Shown: one piece after another, positions 22,901 through 37,600 of the stretch
Numbering within the stretch: the stretch's first letter is position 1
Layout: every line of letters begins with the position of its first letter
The notes under the pieces: model-generated
The model's database searches: none
The model's input: only the letters and a program-made list of their open reading frames with translations
What the model was told of the DNA's origin: nothing
Translations under genes and position numbers: made by a program
DNA from: Arcuatula senhousia
Lineage: Eukaryota; Mollusca; Bivalvia; Mytilida; Mytilidae
NCBI GenBank assembly: GCA_963971305.1
Contig: CAXARO010001759.1
Span: forward strand, 1 to 64,000
Reading direction: 5' to 3'
DNA length: 64,000 nt

Positions 22901-25900
22901 TCCAATTTTTCAAAAAAAGGGGGCGTGGCATGTCAACTTCCTTATTTCTGACATTTGAACAGTTTTAATCATTGAAACTGGTTGGAATAGTGAAAGTAAG
23001 TTGATTTGACCTTGAAAAATGTTTCAAGGTCATACAATTACTTAGTACAGTGATACGGTCTAATTTTCACAAAAATCCATGTCGCGACACCATTTTTTCA
23101 CTTTTTTCCAAATTTTTTTTTTGCGTTCAGCTGAGAAGACAATATCACATCATGTCATGCAAAAAAAATGAAAAAAAGCCTAGATTTTGTTTGAGTTATT
23201 TCGCAATGAAAAAAGGCTCATTTTATGAAAATTTACATATGATGACCTTGACCTTTGACCTTGACCTCATTTTGGTCCTTAGGGGTCACTGACCTGGTAT
23301 ACCAAGTTTCATTGAAATATCTTAAGATTTGTTGATTTTAGAATTTTATACTAAAAAAGTCAAAGTTTCAAGGGGAATAACTCCTGTATTATTGAATATA
23401 TCAATATAAAAATAGTTGTGGCACAACACCAAGAGTTACTCTACCTGTTTCAAAAGGATTGAACTTGATACCTGTTATGGCTTAGGAGGAGATAGAGCAA
23501 CAAACTTTACAGTGAAAAGGGAGATAATTCTTATACGCGAAAGGGTACGGTACCCAAGTGTTTTTTCTGAGACGACAAACCTTGACCGATAAAGTATACC
23601 AACTTTCATTGCGACATGTCGCGTACTTCTACAAGTTGATTTTTGGCGGAAGAAAAAAAAAAATAATAATAATAATCAGAAGAAATACAATAAGGTCTTC
23701 CCTTGGAAAGGGAAAGACCTTAAAAAAGAGGGCAGATTGGACTTTTTTGGTGCTTTTAGGGTGGATATCATCTAATTATGGTCAAATAAGGTGTATTTAC
23801 CCAAAAATAACATTTTTTGGTCAAAAATGGCAAATTTCCAATTTTTCAAAAAAAGGGGGCGTGGCATGTCAACTTCCTTATTTCTGACATTTGAACAGTT
23901 TTAATCATTGAAACTGGTTGGAATAGTGAAAGTAAGTTGATTTGACCTTGAAAAATGTTTCAAGGTCATACAATTACTTAGTACAGTGATACGGTCTAAT
24001 TTTCACAAAAATCCATGTCGCGACACCATTTTTTCACTTTTTTCCAAATTTTTTTTTTGCGTTCAGCTGAGAAGACAATATCACATCATGTCATGCAAAA
24101 AAAATGAAAAAAAGCCTAGATTTTGTTTGAGTTATTTCGCAATGAAAAAAGGCTCATTTTATGAAAATTTACATATGATGACCTTGACCTTTGACCTTGA
24201 CCTCATTTTGGTCCTTAGGGGTCACTGACCTGGTATACCAAGTTTCATTGAAATATCTTAAGATTTGTTGATTTTAGAATTTTATACTAAAAAAGTCAAA
24301 GTTTCAAGGGGAATAACTCCTGTATTATTGAATATATCAATATAAAAATAGTTGTGGCACAACACCAAGAGTTACTCTACCTGTTTCAAAAGGATTGAAC
24401 TTGATACCTGTTATGGCTTAGGAGGAGATAGAGCAACAAACTTTACAGTGAAAAGGGAGATAATTCTTATACGCGAAAGGGTACGGTACCCAAGTGTTTT
24501 TTCTGAGACGACAAACCTTGACCGATAAAGTATACCAACTTTCATTGCGACATGTCGCGTACTTCTACAAGTTGATTTTTGGCGGAAGAAAAAAAAAAAT
24601 AATAATAATAATCAGAAGAAATACAATAAGGTCTTCCCTTGGAAAGGGAAAGACCTTAAAAAAGAGGGCAGATTGGACTTTTTTGGTGCTTTTAGGGTGG
24701 ATATCATCTAATTATGGTCAAATAAGGTGTATTTACCCAAAAATAACATTTTTTGGTCAAAAATGGCAAATTTCCAATTTTTCAAAAAAAGGGGGCGTGG
24801 CATGTCAACTTCCTTATTTCTGACATTTGAACAGTTTTAATCATTGAAACTGGTTGGAATAGTGAAAGTAAGTTGATTTGACCTTGAAAAATGTTTCAAG
24901 GTCATACAATTACTTAGTACAGTGATACGGTCTAATTTTCACAAAAATCCATGTCGCGACACCATTTTTTCACTTTTTTCCAAATTTTTTTTTTGCGTTC
25001 AGCTGAGAAGACAATATCACATCATGTCATGCAAAAAAAATGAAAAAAAGCCTAGATTTTGTTTGAGTTATTTCGCAATGAAAAAAGGCTCATTTTATGA
25101 AAATTTACATATGATGACCTTGACCTTTGACCTTGACCTCATTTTGGTCCTTAGGGGTCACTGACCTGGTATACCAAGTTTCATTGAAATATCTTAAGAT
25201 TTGTTGATTTTAGAATTTTATACTAAAAAAGTCAAAGTTTCAAGGGGAATAACTCCTGTATTATTGAATATATCAATATAAAAATAGTTGTGGCACAACA
25301 CCAAGAGTTACTCTACCTGTTTCAAAAGGATTGAACTTGATACCTGTTATGGCTTAGGAGGAGATAGAGCAACAAACTTTACAGTGAAAAGGGAGATAAT
25401 TCTTATACGCGAAAGGGTACGGTACCCAAGTGTTTTTTCTGAGACGACAAACCTTGACCGATAAAGTATACCAACTTTCATTGCGACATGTCGCGTACTT
25501 CTACAAGTTGATTTTTGGCGGAAGAAAAAAAAAAATAATAATAATAATCAGAAGAAATACAATAAGGTCTTCCCTTGGAAAGGGAAAGACCTTAAAAAAG
25601 AGGGCAGATTGGACTTTTTTGGTGCTTTTAGGGTGGATATCATCTAATTATGGTCAAATAAGGTGTATTTACCCAAAAATAACATTTTTTGGTCAAAAAT
25701 GGCAAATTTCCAATTTTTCAAAAAAAGGGGGCGTGGCATGTCAACTTCCTTATTTCTGACATTTGAACAGTTTTAATCATTGAAACTGGTTGGAATAGTG
25801 AAAGTAAGTTGATTTGACCTTGAAAAATGTTTCAAGGTCATACAATTACTTAGTACAGTGATACGGTCTAATTTTCACAAAAATCCATGTCGCGACACCA

Positions 25901-28900
25901 TTTTTTCACTTTTTTCCAAATTTTTTTTTTGCGTTCAGCTGAGAAGACAATATCACATCATGTCATGCAAAAAAAATGAAAAAAAGCCTAGATTTTGTTT
26001 GAGTTATTTCGCAATGAAAAAAGGCTCATTTTATGAAAATTTACATATGATGACCTTGACCTTTGACCTTGACCTCATTTTGGTCCTTAGGGGTCACTGA
26101 CCTGGTATACCAAGTTTCATTGAAATATCTTAAGATTTGTTGATTTTAGAATTTTATACTAAAAAAGTCAAAGTTTCAAGGGGAATAACTCCTGTATTAT
26201 TGAATATATCAATATAAAAATAGTTGTGGCACAACACCAAGAGTTACTCTACCTGTTTCAAAAGGATTGAACTTGATACCTGTTATGGCTTAGGAGGAGA
26301 TAGAGCAACAAACTTTACAGTGAAAAGGGAGATAATTCTTATACGCGAAAGGGTACGGTACCCAAGTGTTTTTTCTGAGACGACAAACCTTGACCGATAA
26401 AGTATACCAACTTTCATTGCGACATGTCGCGTACTTCTACAAGTTGATTTTTGGCGGAAGAAAAAAAAAAATAATAATAATAATCAGAAGAAATACAATA
26501 AGGTCTTCCCTTGGAAAGGGAAAGACCTTAAAAAAGAGGGCAGATTGGACTTTTTTGGTGCTTTTAGGGTGGATATCATCTAATTATGGTCAAATAAGGT
26601 GTATTTACCCAAAAATAACATTTTTTGGTCAAAAATGGCAAATTTCCAATTTTTCAAAAAAAGGGGGCGTGGCATGTCAACTTCCTTATTTCTGACATTT
26701 GAACAGTTTTAATCATTGAAACTGGTTGGAATAGTGAAAGTAAGTTGATTTGACCTTGAAAAATGTTTCAAGGTCATACAATTACTTAGTACAGTGATAC
26801 GGTCTAATTTTCACAAAAATCCATGTCGCGACACCATTTTTTCACTTTTTTCCAAATTTTTTTTTTGCGTTCAGCTGAGAAGACAATATCACATCATGTC
26901 ATGCAAAAAAAATGAAAAAAAGCCTAGATTTTGTTTGAGTTATTTCGCAATGAAAAAAGGCTCATTTTATGAAAATTTACATATGATGACCTTGACCTTT
27001 GACCTTGACCTCATTTTGGTCCTTAGGGGTCACTGACCTGGTATACCAAGTTTCATTGAAATATCTTAAGATTTGTTGATTTTAGAATTTTATACTAAAA
27101 AAGTCAAAGTTTCAAGGGGAATAACTCCTGTATTATTGAATATATCAATATAAAAATAGTTGTGGCACAACACCAAGAGTTACTCTACCTGTTTCAAAAG
27201 GATTGAACTTGATACCTGTTATGGCTTAGGAGGAGATAGAGCAACAAACTTTACAGTGAAAAGGGAGATAATTCTTATACGCGAAAGGGTACGGTACCCA
27301 AGTGTTTTTTCTGAGACGACAAACCTTGACCGATAAAGTATACCAACTTTCATTGCGACATGTCGCGTACTTCTACAAGTTGATTTTTGGCGGAAGAAAA
27401 AAAAAAATAATAATAATAATCAGAAGAAATACAATAAGGTCTTCCCTTGGAAAGGGAAAGACCTTAAAAAAGAGGGCAGATTGGACTTTTTTGGTGCTTT
27501 TAGGGTGGATATCATCTAATTATGGTCAAATAAGGTGTATTTACCCAAAAATAACATTTTTTGGTCAAAAATGGCAAATTTCCAATTTTTCAAAAAAAGG
27601 GGGCGTGGCATGTCAACTTCCTTATTTCTGACATTTGAACAGTTTTAATCATTGAAACTGGTTGGAATAGTGAAAGTAAGTTGATTTGACCTTGAAAAAT
27701 GTTTCAAGGTCATACAATTACTTAGTACAGTGATACGGTCTAATTTTCACAAAAATCCATGTCGCGACACCATTTTTTCACTTTTTTCCAAATTTTTTTT
27801 TTGCGTTCAGCTGAGAAGACAATATCACATCATGTCATGCAAAAAAAATGAAAAAAAGCCTAGATTTTGTTTGAGTTATTTCGCAATGAAAAAAGGCTCA
27901 TTTTATGAAAATTTACATATGATGACCTTGACCTTTGACCTTGACCTCATTTTGGTCCTTAGGGGTCACTGACCTGGTATACCAAGTTTCATTGAAATAT
28001 CTTAAGATTTGTTGATTTTAGAATTTTATACTAAAAAAGTCAAAGTTTCAAGGGGAATAACTCCTGTATTATTGAATATATCAATATAAAAATAGTTGTG
28101 GCACAACACCAAGAGTTACTCTACCTGTTTCAAAAGGATTGAACTTGATACCTGTTATGGCTTAGGAGGAGATAGAGCAACAAACTTTACAGTGAAAAGG
28201 GAGATAATTCTTATACGCGAAAGGGTACGGTACCCAAGTGTTTTTTCTGAGACGACAAACCTTGACCGATAAAGTATACCAACTTTCATTGCGACATGTC
28301 GCGTACTTCTACAAGTTGATTTTTGGCGGAAGAAAAAAAAAAATAATAATAATAATCAGAAGAAATACAATAAGGTCTTCCCTTGGAAAGGGAAAGACCT
28401 TAAAAAAGAGGGCAGATTGGACTTTTTTGGTGCTTTTAGGGTGGATATCATCTAATTATGGTCAAATAAGGTGTATTTACCCAAAAATAACATTTTTTGG
28501 TCAAAAATGGCAAATTTCCAATTTTTCAAAAAAAGGGGGCGTGGCATGTCAACTTCCTTATTTCTGACATTTGAACAGTTTTAATCATTGAAACTGGTTG
28601 GAATAGTGAAAGTAAGTTGATTTGACCTTGAAAAATGTTTCAAGGTCATACAATTACTTAGTACAGTGATACGGTCTAATTTTCACAAAAATCCATGTCG
28701 CGACACCATTTTTTCACTTTTTTCCAAATTTTTTTTTTGCGTTCAGCTGAGAAGACAATATCACATCATGTCATGCAAAAAAAATGAAAAAAAGCCTAGA
28801 TTTTGTTTGAGTTATTTCGCAATGAAAAAAGGCTCATTTTATGAAAATTTACATATGATGACCTTGACCTTTGACCTTGACCTCATTTTGGTCCTTAGGG

Positions 28901-31900
28901 GTCACTGACCTGGTATACCAAGTTTCATTGAAATATCTTAAGATTTGTTGATTTTAGAATTTTATACTAAAAAAGTCAAAGTTTCAAGGGGAATAACTCC
29001 TGTATTATTGAATATATCAATATAAAAATAGTTGTGGCACAACACCAAGAGTTACTCTACCTGTTTCAAAAGGATTGAACTTGATACCTGTTATGGCTTA
29101 GGAGGAGATAGAGCAACAAACTTTACAGTGAAAAGGGAGATAATTCTTATACGCGAAAGGGTACGGTACCCAAGTGTTTTTTCTGAGACGACAAACCTTG
29201 ACCGATAAAGTATACCAACTTTCATTGCGACATGTCGCGTACTTCTACAAGTTGATTTTTGGCGGAAGAAAAAAAAAAATAATAATAATAATCAGAAGAA
29301 ATACAATAAGGTCTTCCCTTGGAAAGGGAAAGACCTTAAAAAAGAGGGCAGATTGGACTTTTTTGGTGCTTTTAGGGTGGATATCATCTAATTATGGTCA
29401 AATAAGGTGTATTTACCCAAAAATAACATTTTTTGGTCAAAAATGGCAAATTTCCAATTTTTCAAAAAAAGGGGGCGTGGCATGTCAACTTCCTTATTTC
29501 TGACATTTGAACAGTTTTAATCATTGAAACTGGTTGGAATAGTGAAAGTAAGTTGATTTGACCTTGAAAAATGTTTCAAGGTCATACAATTACTTAGTAC
29601 AGTGATACGGTCTAATTTTCACAAAAATCCATGTCGCGACACCATTTTTTCACTTTTTTCCAAATTTTTTTTTTGCGTTCAGCTGAGAAGACAATATCAC
29701 ATCATGTCATGCAAAAAAAATGAAAAAAAGCCTAGATTTTGTTTGAGTTATTTCGCAATGAAAAAAGGCTCATTTTATGAAAATTTACATATGATGACCT
29801 TGACCTTTGACCTTGACCTCATTTTGGTCCTTAGGGGTCACTGACCTGGTATACCAAGTTTCATTGAAATATCTTAAGATTTGTTGATTTTAGAATTTTA
29901 TACTAAAAAAGTCAAAGTTTCAAGGGGAATAACTCCTGTATTATTGAATATATCAATATAAAAATAGTTGTGGCACAACACCAAGAGTTACTCTACCTGT
30001 TTCAAAAGGATTGAACTTGATACCTGTTATGGCTTAGGAGGAGATAGAGCAACAAACTTTACAGTGAAAAGGGAGATAATTCTTATACGCGAAAGGGTAC
30101 GGTACCCAAGTGTTTTTTCTGAGACGACAAACCTTGACCGATAAAGTATACCAACTTTCATTGCGACATGTCGCGTACTTCTACAAGTTGATTTTTGGCG
30201 GAAGAAAAAAAAAAATAATAATAATAATCAGAAGAAATACAATAAGGTCTTCCCTTGGAAAGGGAAAGACCTTAAAAAAGAGGGCAGATTGGACTTTTTT
30301 GGTGCTTTTAGGGTGGATATCATCTAATTATGGTCAAATAAGGTGTATTTACCCAAAAATAACATTTTTTGGTCAAAAATGGCAAATTTCCAATTTTTCA
30401 AAAAAAGGGGGCGTGGCATGTCAACTTCCTTATTTCTGACATTTGAACAGTTTTAATCATTGAAACTGGTTGGAATAGTGAAAGTAAGTTGATTTGACCT
30501 TGAAAAATGTTTCAAGGTCATACAATTACTTAGTACAGTGATACGGTCTAATTTTCACAAAAATCCATGTCGCGACACCATTTTTTCACTTTTTTCCAAA
30601 TTTTTTTTTTGCGTTCAGCTGAGAAGACAATATCACATCATGTCATGCAAAAAAAATGAAAAAAAGCCTAGATTTTGTTTGAGTTATTTCGCAATGAAAA
30701 AAGGCTCATTTTATGAAAATTTACATATGATGACCTTGACCTTTGACCTTGACCTCATTTTGGTCCTTAGGGGTCACTGACCTGGTATACCAAGTTTCAT
30801 TGAAATATCTTAAGATTTGTTGATTTTAGAATTTTATACTAAAAAAGTCAAAGTTTCAAGGGGAATAACTCCTGTATTATTGAATATATCAATATAAAAA
30901 TAGTTGTGGCACAACACCAAGAGTTACTCTACCTGTTTCAAAAGGATTGAACTTGATACCTGTTATGGCTTAGGAGGAGATAGAGCAACAAACTTTACAG
31001 TGAAAAGGGAGATAATTCTTATACGCGAAAGGGTACGGTACCCAAGTGTTTTTTCTGAGACGACAAACCTTGACCGATAAAGTATACCAACTTTCATTGC
31101 GACATGTCGCGTACTTCTACAAGTTGATTTTTGGCGGAAGAAAAAAAAAAATAATAATAATAATCAGAAGAAATACAATAAGGTCTTCCCTTGGAAAGGG
31201 AAAGACCTTAAAAAAGAGGGCAGATTGGACTTTTTTGGTGCTTTTAGGGTGGATATCATCTAATTATGGTCAAATAAGGTGTATTTACCCAAAAATAACA
31301 TTTTTTGGTCAAAAATGGCAAATTTCCAATTTTTCAAAAAAAGGGGGCGTGGCATGTCAACTTCCTTATTTCTGACATTTGAACAGTTTTAATCATTGAA
31401 ACTGGTTGGAATAGTGAAAGTAAGTTGATTTGACCTTGAAAAATGTTTCAAGGTCATACAATTACTTAGTACAGTGATACGGTCTAATTTTCACAAAAAT
31501 CCATGTCGCGACACCATTTTTTCACTTTTTTCCAAATTTTTTTTTTGCGTTCAGCTGAGAAGACAATATCACATCATGTCATGCAAAAAAAATGAAAAAA
31601 AGCCTAGATTTTGTTTGAGTTATTTCGCAATGAAAAAAGGCTCATTTTATGAAAATTTACATATGATGACCTTGACCTTTGACCTTGACCTCATTTTGGT
31701 CCTTAGGGGTCACTGACCTGGTATACCAAGTTTCATTGAAATATCTTAAGATTTGTTGATTTTAGAATTTTATACTAAAAAAGTCAAAGTTTCAAGGGGA
31801 ATAACTCCTGTATTATTGAATATATCAATATAAAAATAGTTGTGGCACAACACCAAGAGTTACTCTACCTGTTTCAAAAGGATTGAACTTGATACCTGTT

Positions 31901-33033
31901 ATGGCTTAGGAGGAGATAGAGCAACAAACTTTACAGTGAAAAGGGAGATAATTCTTATACGCGAAAGGGTACGGTACCCAAGTGTTTTTTCTGAGACGAC
32001 AAACCTTGACCGATAAAGTATACCAACTTTCATTGCGACATGTCGCGTACTTCTACAAGTTGATTTTTGGCGGAAGAAAAAAAAAAATAATAATAATAAT
32101 CAGAAGAAATACAATAAGGTCTTCCCTTGGAAAGGGAAAGACCTTAAAAAAGAGGGCAGATTGGACTTTTTTGGTGCTTTTAGGGTGGATATCATCTAAT
32201 TATGGTCAAATAAGGTGTATTTACCCAAAAATAACATTTTTTGGTCAAAAATGGCAAATTTCCAATTTTTCAAAAAAAGGGGGCGTGGCATGTCAACTTC
32301 CTTATTTCTGACATTTGAACAGTTTTTATCATTGAAACTGGTTGGAATAGTGAAAGTAAGTTGATTTGACCTTGCAAAATGTTTCAAGGTCATACAATTA
32401 CTTAGTACAGTGATACGGTCTAATTTTCACAAAAATCCATGTCGCGACTCCATTTTTTCATATTTTTTCAAATTTATTTTTGTGTTCAATTAAGAAGACA
32501 TAATCACATCATATAATGAAAAAAAAAATCTTAAAAAGGTTACATTTTATTTGAGCTATTTCACAATGAAAAAAAACTCAATTTTTGAAAATTTACAAAT
32601 GATGACCTTGACCTTTGACCTTGACCTCATTTTGGTCCTTAGGGGTCACTGACCTGGTATACCAAGTTTCATTGAAATATCTTAAGATTTGTTGATTTTA
32701 GAATTTTATACTAAAAAAGTCAAAGTTTCAAGGGGAATAACTCCTGTATTATTGAATATATCAATATAAAAATAGTTGTGGCACAACACCAAGAGTTACT
32801 CTACCTGTTTCAAAAGGATTGAACTTAATACCTGTTATGGCTTAGGAGGAGATAGAGCAACAAACTTTACAGTGAAAAGGGAGATAATTCTTATACGCGA
32901 AAGGGTACGGTACCCAAGTGTTTTTTCTGAGACGACAAACCTTGACCGATAAAGTATACCAACTTTCATTGCGACATGTCGCGTACTTCTACAAGTTGAT
33001 TTTTGGCGGAAGAAAAAAAAAAATAATAATAAT

Positions 33034-34615
33034 TAAAAAGTCATTTGTTCAGAGAACAAATGTGAGGTCTTTCCCATGTTCTTGTAAGTTTTATGATAAC
33101 CGTTAGGTTTGGTTAGGCTATTTGAGTCTGATTTTGACAATAATATTAAACTATTAGTTGCGAAAAATGTTCTAGAGTAAAGAGCAGTGAGTCTGAAGTC
33201 AGAAAAAGTATGGTTGCTAAGGACTTTTATGACGGTTGCTATGCACTAGGGGCTACTTCCGGTTGAAAAAACTTAACTCTAAACTCAAAAAGTAGTCTTG
33301 TTTAAGACTATGTACGGTTGCTATGGACTTTTCATTAATGTTACCTTGTTGCTAGGGAATGACCTTGACCAATGACCTTTGACCTTGGACTCAAATTGTA
33401 GCTCTTTGCATTCTGATTCATTTAAGTATACATGTTTACTATACTATCTGTTATGGTTTTCAAGTTATGGGCAAAAAACGTGTTTCGCGAAACTTGTTTT
33501 GGCCGCCATTTTGAAACCGGTCAACTGAATCATACACTGTTTGGACTCAAATTGTAGGTCTTTTAATTCTCTATCAAATGAACCCTATGTTTCATTCATC
33601 ATCTTTTATGGTTTAAAAGTTATCAACAAAAAATCATTTAAAAAATAAGAATCAAGGGCGATAACTCAAAAACGACAAGTTTTATGGTTTCGCACCTGAA
33701 ACACTTTTTGTAGATTTCGACATGTCGAACATTTTTCCCATGTATTGTCCGCTTCAATTTTGTACGGTTTAAGTGTTATTTCATAAAAACTGTTTACGGT
33801 GTCAGCCATTTTGAAAATGGCTGCCCGTAACCATTCGACTTTGGTCTTAAATTGAAGGGCCCATAATGACGGTCACAAAAAACCCATATGTTTACTATAT
33901 TATCTCTGACGGTTTAAAAGTTATAAGCCAAAAACGGATAAACCGAAACGCGTTAAGGGCCATAACTCGAAAACGGTTTGTCGTACAGTGTTCGACCCTT
34001 TATATCAAATAAAGGTCCAAATGAGACGAGTATTTTCCCCATTACATGTCTGCTTCAATTTTGTATGGTTTTTAAGCTATACTGCAAACAAGGTGTACCA
34101 TGACCTCTGACCTTGAGATTTGACCTTTGACCTTGACATTTTTAGATGTAACATATGTCACTTAGGATGATTGGTGAAGGATCCAAGTCTCTAGGACTAA
34201 CCGTTTTGGAGAAAAAAAATTTGACGTGTCGCGACACTTTTCGTGTCAAAAACGCGTAACCAGGAAGTTGATCGAAAAAAAAATTTTTGCATGACGAAAC
34301 ATGACCAGGAGTCTAGCAACATTTTCCCCACTTCAGATTTTTGATAATGGTTACGGTTTATGAGTTAATCTGCAAACAAGGTTTTTGGGTTACGGGCAGA
34401 TAACTCCGTTACTAAAAATAGATCGGTTTCAAAGCATGGGTTAAGGCGAGTCAGGGTATGACCGAACAATGGTATTAAGTATCGTAAAGTTATGTCGCGA
34501 CACTTTTCGTCAATTGACCGCGGAAAAGAAGAAGAAAAATAATAATAATAATAATAATAATAACCATAAGAAATACAGTAAGGTCTTTCCTTCTGTGGAA
34601 GGGAAAGACCTTAAT
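33034..34615 (+). mobile_element. Gamma-prime element, 1,582-bp insertion into the satellite
   Basis: It interrupts a satellite unit exactly within its (AAT)n. The spacing of landmarks on either side (32918 to 35436) is 936 plus 1,582. The left end reads TAAAAAG, a perfect hairpin CATTTGTTC/GAACAAATG (33042-33062) and AGGTCTTTCCC (33065-33075). The body contains degenerate modules of about 150 bp and TGACCT runs. It ends with (AAT)n, CATAAGAAATACAGT and a right hairpin (34580-34612). Then AATAAT and the interrupted unit's CAGAAGAAATACAAT resume. The left hairpin sequence is unrelated to gamma's, but its position, its X motif and the right end are clearly homologous. No open frame of note. Confidence 0.9.
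33450..34370 (+). repeat. Degenerate about-150-bp modules in gamma-prime
   Basis: A phrase like ACGGTTTAAAAGTTAT recurs at 33451, 33607, 33764, 33908, 34063 and, after a longer gap, 34351. It alternates with 'gggc(g/c)ataactc.aaaacg' (33656, 33957, 34388) and 'ttttccc..ttacatgtctgcttcaattttgta'. GTGTCGCGACAC (34226-34237) and TGTCGCGACA (34493-34502) echo the satellite palindrome. Confidence 0.6.
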
Positions 34616-34663
34616 AATCAGAAGAAATACAATAAGGTCTTCCCTTGGAAAGGGAAAGACCTT
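34580..34663 (+). repeat. Gamma-prime and gamma right-end hairpins in tandem
   Basis: The gamma-prime hairpin 34580-34612 is 33 nt, with arms AAGGTCTTTCCTTC and GAAGGGAAAGACCTT and one unpaired G. AATAAT follows, then CAGAAGAAATACAAT and the gamma hairpin 34634-34663 of the interrupted satellite unit. Confidence 0.9.
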
Positions 34664-37600
34664 AAAAAAGAGGGCAGATTGGACTTTTTTGGTGCTTTTA
34701 GGGTGGATATCATCTAATTATGGTCAAATAAGGTGTATTTACCCAAAAATAACATTTTTTGGTCAAAAATGGCAAATTTCCAATTTTTCAAAAAAAGGGG
34801 GCGTGGCATGTCAACTTCCTTATTTCTGACATTTGAACAGTTTTTATCATTGAAACTGGTTGGAATAGTGAAAGTAAGTTGATTTGACCTTGCAAAATGT
34901 TTCAAGGTCATACAATTACTTAGTACAGTGATACGGTCTAATTTTCACAAAAATCCATGTCGCGACTCCATTTTTTCATATTTTTTCAAATTTATTTTTG
35001 TGTTCAATTAAGAAGACATAATCACATCATATAATGAAAAAAAAAATCTTAAAAAGGTTACATTTTATTTGAGCTATTTCACAATGAAAAAAAACTCAAT
35101 TTTTGAAAATTTACAAATGATGACCTTGACCTTTGACCTTGACCTCATTTTGGTCCTTAGGGGTCACTGACCTGGTATACCAAGTTTCATTGAAATATCT
35201 TAAGATTTGTTGATTTTAGAATTTTATACTAAAAAAGTCAAAGTTTCAAGGGGAATAACTCCTGTATTATTGAATATATCAATATAAAAATAGTTGTGGC
35301 ACAACACCAAGAGTTACTCTACCTGTTTCAAAAGGATTGAACTTAATACCTGTTATGGCTTAGGAGGAGATAGAGCAACAAACTTTACAGTGAAAAGGGA
35401 GATAATTCTTATACGCGAAAGGGTACGGTACCCAAGTGTTTTTTCTGAGACGACAAACCTTGACCGATAAAGTATACCAACTTTCATTGCGACATGTCGC
35501 GTACTTCTACAAGTTGATTTTTGGCGGAAGAAAAAAAAAAATAATAATAATAATCAGAAGAAATACAATAAGGTCTTCCCTTGGAAAGGGAAAGACCTTA
35601 AAAAAGAGGGCAGATTGGACTTTTTTGGTGCTTTTAGGGTGGATATCATCTAATTATGGTCAAATAAGGTGTATTTACCCAAAAATAACATTTTTTGGTC
35701 AAAAATGGCAAATTTCCAATTTTTCAAAAAAAGGGGGCGTGGCATGTCAACTTCCTTATTTCTGACATTTGAACAGTTTTTATCATTGAAACTGGTTGGA
35801 ATAGTGAAAGTAAGTTGATTTGACCTTGCAAAATGTTTCAAGGTCATACAATTACTTAGTACAGTGATACGGTCTAATTTTCACAAAAATCCATGTCGCG
35901 ACTCCATTTTTTCATATTTTTTCAAATTTATTTTTGTGTTCAATTAAGAAGACATAATCACATCATATAATGAAAAAAAAAATCTTAAAAAGGTTACATT
36001 TTATTTGAGCTATTTCACAATGAAAAAAAACTCAATTTTTGAAAATTTACAAATGATGACCTTGACCTTTGACCTTGACCTCATTTTGGTCCTTAGGGGT
36101 CACTGACCTGGTATACCAAGTTTCATTGAAATATCTTAAGATTTGTTGATTTTAGAATTTTATACTAAAAAAGTCAAAGTTTCAAGGGGAATAACTCCTG
36201 TATTATTGAATATATCAATATAAAAATAGTTGTGGCACAACACCAAGAGTTACTCTACCTGTTTCAAAAGGATTGAACTTAATACCTGTTATGGCTTAGG
36301 AGGAGATAGAGCAACAAACTTTACAGTGAAAAGGGAGATAATTCTTATACGCGAAAGGGTACGGTACCCAAGTGTTTTTTCTGAGACGACAAACCTTGAC
36401 CGATAAAGTATACCAACTTTCATTGCGACATGTCGCGTACTTCTACAAGTTGATTTTTGGCGGAAGAAAAAAAAAAATAATAATAATAATCAGAAGAAAT
36501 ACAATAAGGTCTTCCCTTGGAAAGGGAAAGACCTTAAAAAAGAGGGCAGATTGGACTTTTTTGGTGCTTTTAGGGTGGATATCATCTAATTATGGTCAAA
36601 TAAGGTGTATTTACCCAAAAATAACATTTTTTGGTCAAAAATGGCAAATTTCCAATTTTTCAAAAAAAGGGGGCGTGGCATGTCAACTTCCTTATTTCTG
36701 ACATTTGAACAGTTTTTATCATTGAAACTGGTTGGAATAGTGAAAGTAAGTTGATTTGACCTTGCAAAATGTTTCAAGGTCATACAATTACTTAGTACAG
36801 TGATACGGTCTAATTTTCACAAAAATCCATGTCGCGACTCCATTTTTTCATATTTTTTCAAATTTATTTTTGTGTTCAATTAAGAAGACATAATCACATC
36901 ATATAATGAAAAAAAAAATCTTAAAAAGGTTACATTTTATTTGAGCTATTTCACAATGAAAAAAAACTCAATTTTTGAAAATTTACAAATGATGACCTTG
37001 ACCTTTGACCTTGACCTCATTTTGGTCCTTAGGGGTCACTGACCTGGTATACCAAGTTTCATTGAAATATCTTAAGATTTGTTGATTTTAGAATTTTATA
37101 CTAAAAAAGTCAAAGTTTCAAGGGGAATAACTCCTGTATTATTGAATATATCAATATAAAAATAGTTGTGGCACAACACCAAGAGTTACTCTACCTGTTT
37201 CAAAAGGATTGAACTTAATACCTGTTATGGCTTAGGAGGAGATAGAGCAACAAACTTTACAGTGAAAAGGGAGATAATTCTTATACGCGAAAGGGTACGG
37301 TACCCAAGTGTTTTTTCTGAGACGACAAACCTTGACCGATAAAGTATACCAACTTTCATTGCGACATGTCGCGTACTTCTACAAGTTGATTTTTGGCGGA
37401 AGAAAAAAAAAAATAATAATAATAATCAGAAGAAATACAATAAGGTCTTCCCTTGGAAAGGGAAAGACCTTAAAAAAGAGGGCAGATTGGACTTTTTTGG
37501 TGCTTTTAGGGTGGATATCATCTAATTATGGTCAAATAAGGTGTATTTACCCAAAAATAACATTTTTTGGTCAAAAATGGCAAATTTCCAATTTTTCAAA

